A stretch of DNA of 45,236 nt, from contig UROJ01000001.1 of assembly GCA_900549335.1 (NCBI GenBank), positions 1 to 45,236 of the forward strand, given 5' to 3'. Position 1 is the stretch's first letter; each line of letters starts with the position of its first letter. The translations under genes and the position numbers were made by a program. Of the stretch, positions 8,202-15,511 are shown one piece after another. Source of the stretch: an uncultured Collinsella sp. (lineage in GTDB: Bacteria; Actinomycetota; Coriobacteriia; Coriobacteriales; Coriobacteriaceae). The notes under the pieces were generated by a model, which saw only the letters and a program-made list of their open reading frames with translations, ran no database searches and was not told the origin of the DNA.

Positions 8202-10319
8202 ATGGCATCTGCTGTGGAGCGTGACGGTCGCGCCGTGGTGACCACATGCGGGGGATGCTATGCCGATTGCGCCTTTGCGGCACGCGTTGAGGACGGCTGC
8301 GTGGTGGCCGAGTTGCCGGTGCCGGGGCACCCGTGCGCTGCGCGTGCCCTGTGCGCCCGCGGACGGCATCGCCTGGCAATGCCGTATGACGAGCGCGATC
8401 GCATTGTGCACCCCATGCGCCGACGAGCTGATGGCTCGGGGTTCGATGCGATTTCGTGGGACGAAGCGTTTGCCCAGATTGCCGAGCGTCTTTTGGGGAT
8501 TGTTGACGAACGTGGCCCCCGTGCGCTGGGCATGACGCTCGGCGTGCCCTCGTTCGACCGCTACTGGGCATATCGCCTTATGCATGCGTTGGGCTCGCCC
8601 AACGTGTATGGTGCCGACGGTGCCTGCGAGGTAAGCCGTCTCACCGGCTGGGAGCACAGCCTGGGTTACAGCCCCGCCTCCGACCTGTCGCATACCGATT
8701 GCATCATGTATCTGGGGCGTTCCATCGTCGATTCGTCGACGATGGGGGCTGTTGATGCGCTCAACGATGCCCGTCGCCGTGGGGCGAAGATTTTCGTGGT
8801 CGACCCCCGGCGCAGCGGCTCGGCCGCGCTTGCCGACCGCTGGCTGCGCGTGCGCCCGGGCTGCGACCTGGCCTTGCTGCTGGGTATCGCACATGTGTTG
8901 ATTGCCGAGGACCTGTACGATCACGAGTTTGTTGCCCGCTATACCACAGGCTTTGACGAGCTGGCGCAGGCGGCCCTTGCTTGGACGCCCGAGTGGGCCG
9001 AGTCGATGTGCGACGTGCCAGCCGCAGAGATTGTCGCCACGGCGCGCGATCTCGCTGCCGCCGCGCCTGCCGCTGTGGTGGATGCGGGCTTTCATGGTGG
9101 CATCGGTATCGCGTATGCCAATAGCACCCAGACCGCGCGCGCTATCTGCTTGGTCGATGTGCTGCTGGGCTGCATCGGGCATGTAGGCGGCGCGCTCAAT
9201 CCGCCCACGCCGCTTGTGTTGGGCGACCTCGATCCCGCGCGCTTTGCGACGCCGCCGGTGCCTCGCGGGCCCAAGCTGGGGTCCGAGCGCTATCCACTGG
9301 TCGATCCGGTGCGCGGCCTGTGCACGACCATCGGTCAGTCGATACTGGCCGGCGATTTGCGTGGGCTCATCGTCTATGCTAGCAATCCCGGGGCAGGCTA
9401 TGGCAACGCCGGAGCGTGGTTGGGTATTTTGCAGCAGCTCGACTTGCTCGTGACGATTGATATCCGCTGGTCCGAGACAGCGCGCGCTTCTGACTTCGTG
9501 CTGCCCGATGTGACGTATCTGGAGGCCGACCGCGGTGTGGGCACAGTCGTGGGTGCCAACGATTCGCGGGTGTTCTACCGCAACGCCGTGCTGCCTGTGC
9601 AGCATGACGACACACGTCCCGGTCGGGAGATTTTTGCCGGTCTGGCGCAGGCGTGTGGGGCTGGCGAGTACTTCCAGTTTACGTCTGACGACCTGGCGGC
9701 TGCCCAGGTGGCGCCTTTTGGGATCGATCTGGACGAGCTCAAGGAGCGCGGCTGGGCCGACACGGGTGCTGCGTTGCCGCCGCGTACGGGCGAGCCGGTG
9801 ATTCCCTTGGATGGCGGCAAAATTGCGCTGGCAAGCGACGTATGGGAACGAGCCGGCCTGGGTCGTGTGCCCAACTGGATTGCGCCCATGGTGGAGCCCA
9901 GCCCGGGGATGTTTCGCCTCATTAGCGGCAACCGTCCCTTTGAGTCGCACACCTCGCGCAGGCTTGCGGCCCAAGGTGCCGCCGAGGCTGGATCGGACCT
10001 GGATGCCGTGCAGATGAATGCCGATGCTGCTGCGCACATGGGCATCGCCGACGGCGAGATCGTCGAACTCGTGAGCGATATGGGCCGCGACCGCGTGCGC
10101 GTGGAGACGACGCCGTATCTGCATCCGGCGTGCATCTTTACGTCGGCCGCCCCCGGTGGGCGTTCGTTTGGCTCCGATGCCGGCGGCGCTCAGGCCTTGG
10201 GCGTCGGCCCACTCGACCATACACCGTTGCGTTGGGACCCGTTGACGGGCGCCGCGCTCACCCAGGAAAACGCCGTTCGCGTGGAAAAGATCGCGGCGCG
10301 CGAGGATAATAGCGATTGA
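8202..10319 (+). CDS. Molybdopterin-dependent oxidoreductase (DMSO reductase superfamily), Cys form
   Basis: A 705-residue catalytic subunit of the DMSO-reductase superfamily. An N-terminal [4Fe-4S] motif is formed by Cys16, Cys19, Cys23 and Cys51 (C-x2-C-x3-C-x27-C). The molybdopterin domains and the C-terminal dinucleotide-binding domain (RLISGNRPFESHTS, later TSAAPGGRSFGSDAGG) follow. In GADGACEVSR, Cys142 stands at about the place where formate dehydrogenase H has its selenocysteine (residue 140), so this protein is Cys-ligated and needs no Sec. No signal peptide is evident, and no electron-transfer or membrane subunit is next to it. The substrate is unknown; formate, thiosulfate/polysulfide or another oxyanion are possible. 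Start set at ATG 8202, with AAAAGGGG upstream; an in-frame start 28 codons earlier lies inside the terminator. selA follows 76 nt later. Confidence 0.85.
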   Translation: MASAVERDGRAVVTTCGGCYADCAFAARVEDGCVVAELPVPGHPCAARALCARGRHRLAMPYDERDRIVHPMRRRADGSGFDAISWDEAFAQIAERLLGIVDERGPRALGMTLGVPSFDRYWAYRLMHALGSPNVYGADGACEVSRLTGWEHSLGYSPASDLSHTDCIMYLGRSIVDSSTMGAVDALNDARRRGAKIFVVDPRRSGSAALADRWLRVRPGCDLALLLGIAHVLIAEDLYDHEFVARYTTGFDELAQAALAWTPEWAESMCDVPAAEIVATARDLAAAAPAAVVDAGFHGGIGIAYANSTQTARAICLVDVLLGCIGHVGGALNPPTPLVLGDLDPARFATPPVPRGPKLGSERYPLVDPVRGLCTTIGQSILAGDLRGLIVYASNPGAGYGNAGAWLGILQQLDLLVTIDIRWSETARASDFVLPDVTYLEADRGVGTVVGANDSRVFYRNAVLPVQHDDTRPGREIFAGLAQACGAGEYFQFTSDDLAAAQVAPFGIDLDELKERGWADTGAALPPRTGEPVIPLDGGKIALASDVWERAGLGRVPNWIAPMVEPSPGMFRLISGNRPFESHTSRRLAAQGAAEAGSDLDAVQMNADAAAHMGIADGEIVELVSDMGRDRVRVETTPYLHPACIFTSAAPGGRSFGSDAGGAQALGVGPLDHTPLRWDPLTGAALTQENAVRVEKIAAREDNSD

Positions 10320-10395
10320 ATGACTCAGCCGATCGAATTGGCTGATGGTTTGACGTTCGAACGATTGATTCACCTTTGGTTTTGAAAGGCCGCAC

Positions 10396-11853
10396 ATGAG
10401 CGATAGCCAGAACATGTCCGATGAGGTGCGCGCCCGCCTGCGCGCCATTCCTTCCGTCAACGAGCTGCTTGCCGAGTGGCCGGTGGTGAAGGCGGCGGGG
10501 GAGACCTGCGACGCGGTGGTCCATGCTGCCGTGACGGCCGAGCTCGACGAGGAGCGCGCCGCCATTCGCGCCGGTGCCGCCCCGCGCTCTAAGCGCGACC
10601 TGGCCTCGGCCATCGAGTGGCGTGCGCATCGCTCCGCGCTGCCGAGCCTGCGCCCCGCCGTCAACGCCACGGGTGTGGTCATCCATACCAATCTGGGCCG
10701 TGCCCCGCTCGCGGAGTCGGCGGCAAGGGCAGTGGCCGAGGTTGCGCGCGGGTATAGCACGCTCGAGTACAGCGTCGACACCTGTTCGCGCGGATCGCGC
10801 AAGGAGCACGCCGCGCAACTGGTCCGCTCGCTCACCGGTGCCGAGGACGCGCTGGTCGTCAACAACAATGCCGCCGCGGTGCTGCTGGTGCTTGCCACCC
10901 ATGCCGCGGGCAAAGAGGTCATCGTGAGCCGTGGCGAGCTCGTCGAGATCGGTGGCAGCTTCCGTATTCCCGACGTCATGGCGGCTTCGGGCGCCAAACT
11001 CGTCGAGGTCGGCGCCACCAACCGCACGCACCTGTCGGACTACGAGCGCGCCATCACGCCCGATACGGCCATGATCCTCAAGGTCCATCCTTCCAACTAT
11101 CGCATCGAGGGCTTTCACGAGGAAGTGAGCTCAAGGGAGCTCGCCGCACTGGCCCATAAGCACGGCCTGCTGTTCTATGAAGACCAGGGTTCGGGCGCGC
11201 TGCTGCCCGATGACATCTTGGTGCGCGGCGGCGAGGAAACCACGCCGGCTTCGGTTTCGGCGGGGCTCGATCTGGTGTCGTGCTCGGGCGATAAATTGCT
11301 GGGCGCGGCACAGGCGGGTATCATCATGGGCCGTCGCGATCTGGTCCAGGCCTGCGGCGCACATCCGCTCATGCGCGCTCTGCGTCCAGGCAAGTTGGCG
11401 CTCACGGCGCTCGAGGCCACGCTGCGTATCTACATGGACGGCGCCGATGTTGCCCATCGCGATATTCCGGTGCTCAGCATGCTTACGCTGCCGCAGGCTC
11501 ATCTGAAGCGTCGTGCCCGCAAGCTGCACGATCGTATGGTCGCCGGGCTCGATAAGGCCGGTTGCCTGTGTGCCGTGCAGGTGGAAATCGTCGAGGAATC
11601 GTCGACCCCCGGTGGCGGCTCGCTGCCTACCGTGGAGTTGCCCACGATGTGCGTTGCCGTGCGTCTTGTTGACGAGCGCCTGTCCGTCGACGCGCTCAAA
11701 CGCTCGCTCGTTCAAGACTTCGATACGCCGGTCGTCACGCGCGCCTCGCACGACCGCATTCTGTTTGATGTGCGCACGCTCGTGGGCGACCGCGATATCG
11801 AGACGGCGGCATCGACGCTCGTCGCGTGCGTTGAGAAGGCGATTGCTCGATGA
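10396..11853 (+). CDS. selA: L-seryl-tRNA(Sec) selenium transferase SelA
   Basis: A 485-residue PLP-dependent enzyme that converts seryl-tRNA(Sec) to selenocysteyl-tRNA(Sec) using selenophosphate. Family hallmarks are VNATGVVIHTNLGRAPL, EYSVDTCSRGSRKEH, VNNNAAAVLLVL, and the PLP-binding SCSGDKLLGAAQAG with Lys300 (compare Lys295 in E. coli). Length is typical for bacterial decameric SelA. A GAAAGG ribosome binding site lies upstream of ATG 10396. Its last four bases overlap the start of selB (ATGA), so the two are translationally coupled. selC (tRNA-Sec) is about 2 kb downstream. selD is not in this window. Confidence 0.96.
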   Translation: MSDSQNMSDEVRARLRAIPSVNELLAEWPVVKAAGETCDAVVHAAVTAELDEERAAIRAGAAPRSKRDLASAIEWRAHRSALPSLRPAVNATGVVIHTNLGRAPLAESAARAVAEVARGYSTLEYSVDTCSRGSRKEHAAQLVRSLTGAEDALVVNNNAAAVLLVLATHAAGKEVIVSRGELVEIGGSFRIPDVMAASGAKLVEVGATNRTHLSDYERAITPDTAMILKVHPSNYRIEGFHEEVSSRELAALAHKHGLLFYEDQGSGALLPDDILVRGGEETTPASVSAGLDLVSCSGDKLLGAAQAGIIMGRRDLVQACGAHPLMRALRPGKLALTALEATLRIYMDGADVAHRDIPVLSMLTLPQAHLKRRARKLHDRMVAGLDKAGCLCAVQVEIVEESSTPGGGSLPTVELPTMCVAVRLVDERLSVDALKRSLVQDFDTPVVTRASHDRILFDVRTLVGDRDIETAASTLVACVEKAIAR

Positions 11854-13817
11854 GTGAGGTTCAAGCACTGGTGGAGTGTCCCGTTATCGTAGGTACGGCG
11901 GGACATGTTGATCACGGTAAGTCGGCGCTCATCGAGGCACTGACGGGTAAAAACCCCGACCGCCTGGAAGTTGAACGTCGTCGCGGCATGACCGTTGAGC
12001 TTGGCTTTGGTGAGCTGGCGCTGCCGAGTGGCAAGATCGTTGGCCTGGTCGACGTGCCGGGCCATGCGCATTACTTGCGTGCCATGGTGCAGGGCGCCAC
12101 GGGTATCGACGTGGCCGTGCTGGTGGTTTCGGCCGTCGAGGGCGTGATGCCGCAGACCCGCGAGCACGTGCATGTGCTGGAGCTGCTGGGCGTCACACAC
12201 ATGGTGGTCGCGCTGACGATGTGCGACCTGGCCGACGCCGAGATGACTGAGCTTGCCGAGCTCGATGTCGATGATTTTTTGTTGGACACCGTGTTTGCGG
12301 GCGTGCCGATCGTGCCCGTGTCGTCCAAGACCGGTGCGGGGATTGATGACCTGCTGGCTGCGCTCGACGAGCAGGTTGCCGCTTGCTGGGGTGCTTGCCG
12401 TGCCCGTGCCGAGCTCACCGATGCCGCACCGCGTCTGCCCATCGACCGCTGCTTTACGATCAAGGGCGCCGGTACCGTGGTGACGGGAACGTTGCACGAT
12501 GCGCCGGTTGCGGTGGGCGATGAGCTCGTCGCGCTGCCGTCGCGTACGGTCTGTCGCGTGCGCGGGATTCAGGTGCATGGCGATACGCCGCGGGCATTGC
12601 CCGGTCAGCGTGTGGCGCTCAACTTGGTGGGCGATGCCGTCGCCGCGCTCGATCGCGGAGAGATGCTCGGCGTGCAGGGTCGCTTTGGCCAGACGATGCG
12701 CTTTATGATGGCGTTTACGTATTTGGGTCGTGAGGGTGCCAAGCCGCGTGTACTCGAGTCGGGTGCGCGTGTGCATGTGATGGCGGGTACGGCCGAGGTT
12801 GTCGGTCGCATCATGTTCATGGAGGGCGAGGCCCCCATGGCGGTGGGCGAGACCCGTATTGTTCAGGTGCGCTTGGAAAACTCGCTGCCGCTACGTGCCG
12901 GGGACCATGCCGTGGCGCTGTCCTATTCGCCCGTGATGCTTATTGGCGGCGGGCGTGTGCTGCTTTCGCGCTGCCGTCGCTCGCGCGAGCTTGCTGAAGG
13001 GGAGCGTGCGCTGTATGCGGCGCTCGAGTCCGGCGATATCGCGGGCGGTGTGGGCGCTTGGCTGGCGCTGCAGGCGCTTCCGGTTTCGGCCGTTGATGTT
13101 GCCGAGGCTTTGGATCTTGGTGCTGGCGAGGTTGATGCCGCACTTCGCGGGTTGGTGGCGCAGGGCTCCGTTCGCAAGCTTGCCGCGGGTGATTCGGACC
13201 TCTTGGCGGACGCCGTGGTGCTCGACGCCGCTATGGATGCACTAGCAGCGACCTTGTCGGCCATGCATACCGCGGCTCCCAAGGAGACGGGCTTTACGCC
13301 CGGCGCCGTTGCCCATGCTGCGTGGCCTTCCGCTGATGAATGCGTTTCCGCGGCTCTGATTGCCGAGGGCTGCTCGCGCGGCGTGTGTGCCTCTGAGGGC
13401 GCCGAAGTGTTCGACCCGCACTCCGCTGCCGCCGCGGCGCGTGTGGTGCGTGAGGCCTGCGAACGTATCGTTGCCTTGCTGGACGAAGCCGGCCTCGATG
13501 CACCGACGTTGCCCGAGGTGGGCGAGCAACTGCAGCTCGATCGCGACACCATGACGCGTGCCCTGCGCGAGCTTTCGCTTAACCGTTCCATCGTGAAGAT
13601 CGAGCGCGACGTTGCCCTGTCTGCCATCTCGGAAGCCCATGCGCGCGAGCTTGTTGCCGTTGCCATTGAGGCAGCCGGTGGCGCTGCCACCACGAGCGTG
13701 CTGCGCGAGGCCCTTGGCGTGTCGCGTAAACGCGCCATCAGCATCTTGGAGCACCTGGATGCCGTGCGTTTTACGGTGCTCGACAAAGAAGCCGGCGGCC
13801 TGCGCTCCCTGCGCTAA
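11850..13817 (+). CDS. selB: Selenocysteine-specific elongation factor SelB
   Basis: A 655-residue translational GTPase that delivers Sec-tRNA to UGA codons marked by a SECIS hairpin. The EF-Tu-like part has G1 GTAGHVDHGKSA, the switch region RRGMTVELGF and G3 DVPGHAHY. It is followed by beta-barrel domains and a C-terminal half with winged-helix repeats that bind SECIS RNA (ending in TSVLREALGVSRKRAISILE). Length is near the usual 600-650. It overlaps selA by 4 nt. A palindromic repeat follows its stop after 17 nt. Confidence 0.96.
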   Translation: MSEVQALVECPVIVGTAGHVDHGKSALIEALTGKNPDRLEVERRRGMTVELGFGELALPSGKIVGLVDVPGHAHYLRAMVQGATGIDVAVLVVSAVEGVMPQTREHVHVLELLGVTHMVVALTMCDLADAEMTELAELDVDDFLLDTVFAGVPIVPVSSKTGAGIDDLLAALDEQVAACWGACRARAELTDAAPRLPIDRCFTIKGAGTVVTGTLHDAPVAVGDELVALPSRTVCRVRGIQVHGDTPRALPGQRVALNLVGDAVAALDRGEMLGVQGRFGQTMRFMMAFTYLGREGAKPRVLESGARVHVMAGTAEVVGRIMFMEGEAPMAVGETRIVQVRLENSLPLRAGDHAVALSYSPVMLIGGGRVLLSRCRRSRELAEGERALYAALESGDIAGGVGAWLALQALPVSAVDVAEALDLGAGEVDAALRGLVAQGSVRKLAAGDSDLLADAVVLDAAMDALAATLSAMHTAAPKETGFTPGAVAHAAWPSADECVSAALIAEGCSRGVCASEGAEVFDPHSAAAAARVVREACERIVALLDEAGLDAPTLPEVGEQLQLDRDTMTRALRELSLNRSIVKIERDVALSAISEAHARELVAVAIEAAGGAATTSVLREALGVSRKRAISILEHLDAVRFTVLDKEAGGLRSLR

Positions 13818-13834
13818 GGCCACCCCACTTCATC

Positions 13835-13901
13835 AGTTGCGGTGAAATAGTTCCTGTTTTTGGGGTTTAGCGGCAAATACAGGAACTATTCCACCGCAAC
13901 T
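13835..13901. repeat. Dispersed palindromic repeat, copy A
   Basis: Arms 13835-13857 and 13879-13901 are complementary over 23 nt with one mismatch, around a 21-nt loop. The outer part AGTTGCGGTG is shared with copies B (29201) and C (30740). The inner four arm bases differ (GTTC here, CGGA in B) but both arms changed together, so pairing is kept. It lies in the intergenic space after selB and before selC. Confidence 0.85.
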
Positions 13902-13940
13902 TCTTGCTGGTCTTTTTGGGATGGGGCCGTTTCAGTTTGG

Positions 13941-13946
13941 TAAAAT
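13941..13946 (+). promoter_or_regulatory. Possible -10 element for selC
   Basis: TAAAAT, preceded by TTTGG, lies 12 nt before the mature tRNA-Sec start. No convincing -35 hexamer is seen at the right distance, so this is only a candidate. Confidence 0.3.
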
Positions 13947-13958
13947 ACCGGCGCACTT

Positions 13959-14055
13959 GGGAACGGATGGGCTCCGGTGGGCTCCGCGGTCCTCAAAACC
14001 GTTGCGAGGCGTGCAAAACGTCTTGGATGTGTTCGATTCACATACGTTCCCGCCA
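13959..14055 (+). tRNA. selC: tRNA-Sec (anticodon UCA), selC
   Basis: A 97-nt tRNA with the special shape of bacterial tRNA-Sec. The acceptor stem is GGGAACG paired with CGTTCCC, with discriminator G and an encoded CCA (14053-14055). The D arm has a 6-bp stem (GGGCTC with GGGCTC, two G.U pairs) and the tight CGGT loop. The anticodon stem GCGGT/ACCGT encloses the loop CCTCAAA with anticodon TCA. The long variable arm pairs AGGCGT with ACGTCT. The T arm is ATGTG-TTCGATT-CACAT. Oddities: C instead of U at position 33 before the anticodon, and a G-A apposition at the eighth acceptor pair. Its place just after selAB strongly supports the call. Confidence 0.9.
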
Positions 14056-14064
14056 TACGTTACC

Positions 14065-14119
14065 AGCGCTTTTGTGCTCGCGGTCTTGCTGCGTGCCGCA
14101 AAGGCGCTGTTTTGTTTTT
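14065..14119 (+). terminator. Terminator after selC
   Basis: AGCGCTTTTG (14065-14074) pairs with CAAAGGCGCT (14099-14108) over 10 bp with one G.U, followed by a T-rich tail to 14119. It starts 10 nt after the CCA end of tRNA-Sec. Confidence 0.65.
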
Positions 14120-14209
14120 GCACGAGCTTTTCGTAGCGCCGCTATTTCGGCGGCGGTATTTAGCTTCGTGCACCGGGTTTCGAGCATGCCGATGGGGGTG
14201 TTTTGCCGT

Positions 14210-14842
14210 ATGACTACCGTAAGACGAGCCGATCTTTCTTGCGTCGTCCAGGCGGGCGGGCTGTCCTCGCGCATGGGCTGCGATAAGGCGCGCATGGCGT
14301 TTTGCGGCGAGCCGCTCATCGAACGCGTGCTGGGGCGCCTGGCTCAGGTTGCCGACGAGTTGGTCGTGACCACGTCGCGACCCAGTGAGCTGGCCTACCT
14401 CGAGGAGCTTATGTTTGATGGCCTGCGCCCCCGCGTAGTCATGGACGTCGAAGGCCCCGCCGGTGCCATGCGCGGCATCGCGAGCTCGTTGGCCGCGGCC
14501 CGATTGCCGCTCGTGGCGATCGTCGCCTGTGATATGCCATTTGTCTCGCCGGAACTCATCGGCGTGCTTGCTGATCGCGTTGAGGCCGAGGTGCTCGACG
14601 TGTGCGTGCCGCGCGAGGAGCGGGGGATTGAGCCGCTGTGCGCCGTGTGGCGCCGCCAGGCTTGCGCGCCGGTTGCCCGTGAGTTGCTCGACCAGGACCG
14701 CCAACGCATCCGCCGTTTGATTGACCGGGTCCATGCCGGCTATCTGGATGAGCCCCAGATTGTCGAGATTGCCGGCTCCACGCTCTGCTTCGAAAACGTC
14801 AATACACCCGAGGAGTTTGCGGCAGCCGAGCTGCTCGCCTAG
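14210..14842 (+). CDS. mobA: Molybdenum cofactor guanylyltransferase MobA-like
   Basis: A ~210-residue nucleotidyltransferase. The N-terminal VVQAGGLSSRMGCDKARMAF is the MobA type of GTP-binding loop (GGxSSRMGxDK). MDVEGPAGAMRGIASSL and VACDMPFVSPELI (metal-binding Asp) follow. MobA attaches GMP to molybdopterin, making the MGD cofactor of DMSO-reductase-family enzymes such as the one at 8202 and formate dehydrogenases. Start set at ATG 14210, with GGGGG about 12 nt upstream; ATGs at 14186 and 14192 are possible, while the frame open further upstream overlaps tRNA-Sec. The related MocA/MoaE-type enzymes are less likely given the loop. The DUF3343 gene follows 15 nt after its stop. Confidence 0.85.
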   Translation: MTTVRRADLSCVVQAGGLSSRMGCDKARMAFCGEPLIERVLGRLAQVADELVVTTSRPSELAYLEELMFDGLRPRVVMDVEGPAGAMRGIASSLAAARLPLVAIVACDMPFVSPELIGVLADRVEAEVLDVCVPREERGIEPLCAVWRRQACAPVARELLDQDRQRIRRLIDRVHAGYLDEPQIVEIAGSTLCFENVNTPEEFAAAELLA

Positions 14843-14857
14843 ACGATGGGAGATGCC

Positions 14858-15253
14858 ATGCCTCACGATATCTGTCCCGATACCGGGGAACCTTGCACTT
14901 GCGATGGGTCCGAGCCTTGTACTTGCGGCTGCGGTGGCTATGGACATACTGCGGAAGAGGAAGCGGCCGCCGCGGCGTATCGCGAGGCACACCGCGATGA
15001 CCCGTCCGGTGATGCCCTCGACCACGAACGCAAGATCATCGTGTCGTTCGACAGCACCTTCGATGTGATGGAATGCGAACAGCTGTGTCTTGCTGCCGGT
15101 GTGCCCGGGCGCATCATGCCATTGCCTGGCTCCATTACCGCCGGCTGTGGGCTTTGCTGGGTCATGCCGTTCTCCGGCGATGCGCTCGCCGCCTTCCGTG
15201 CTGCCACCGAAGGCCGCATAACCCCCGCCGACTACCACCAGCTCGTCCTCTAA
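14858..15253 (+). CDS. DUF3343 domain protein (putative Se/S carrier) with Cys-rich N-terminus
   Basis: A 131-residue protein. The C-terminal ~80 residues match the DUF3343 family pattern: IIVSFDSTFDVMECEQLC, then GVPGRIMPLPGSITAGCGLCW. This family has been suggested to be a selenium or sulfur carrier and often travels with selenium-metabolism and molybdenum-hydroxylase genes. The Cys in SITAGCG is the probable functional residue. The N-terminal ~30 residues are unusual, with seven Cys in CPDTGEPCTC and EPCTCGCGG, which could bind metal. ATG 14858 has GGGAG at 5 nt; the in-frame ATG at 14846 lacks a ribosome binding site. It is probably co-transcribed with mobA. Confidence 0.75.
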   Translation: MPHDICPDTGEPCTCDGSEPCTCGCGGYGHTAEEEAAAAAYREAHRDDPSGDALDHERKIIVSFDSTFDVMECEQLCLAAGVPGRIMPLPGSITAGCGLCWVMPFSGDALAAFRAATEGRITPADYHQLVL

Positions 15254-15261
15254 TCACCAAC

Positions 15262-15296
15262 ACCACCACAAAGGTGCCTGTCCCCAATGTGGTGGT
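15262..15296. repeat. Perfect 9-bp inverted repeat after the DUF3343 gene
   Basis: ACCACCACA (15262-15270) and TGTGGTGGT (15288-15296) flank a 17-nt loop containing GGTGCCTGTCCCC. It sits 8 nt after the stop codon. There is no strong T run, so it may be a weak terminator or an intergenic repeat. Confidence 0.55.
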
Positions 15297-15414
15297 TTGG
15301 AACACGTAGACGAAACAGGTTTGAAACACGGGTTTTGCACGTCAGGCACTCAAAAACGCTTCTACCTGCATCGTAATCAAAACGAAACATCCGCCCGTCG
15401 GCTTATGCGAAACT

Positions 15415-15446
15415 TTGTTGCAACAGTGCGATATTATTCATACACG
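15415..15446 (+). promoter_or_regulatory. Candidate gdhA promoter region
   Basis: A locally AT-rich stretch about 70 nt before gdhA holds overlapping -35-like TTGTTG/TTGCAA and -10-like TCATAC/TACACG hexamers with about 17-nt spacers. None is close to consensus. The region is the only plausible promoter site between the upstream hairpin and gdhA. Confidence 0.35.
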
Positions 15447-15511
15447 ATAAAGTTCGCGGTGCATAGGGTGCCGCGACCGACACTTTTCGTTTCCCATCAA
15501 TTGGAGGAAGC

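Noticed and set aside
8202..10319. Selenocysteine codon in the molybdoenzyme gene
   Set aside because: The reading frame has no internal TGA; the active-site position reads TGC (Cys142).
8052..11027. 991-codon open frame on the minus strand
   Set aside because: It is antisense to the molybdoenzyme gene and most of selA, has low-complexity Arg/Ala/His-rich composition and no family features. A GC-driven shadow.
13904..14209. N-terminal extension of mobA
   Set aside because: The open frame reads through tRNA-Sec and its terminator and gives sequence unlike MobA; the family starts at about 14210.
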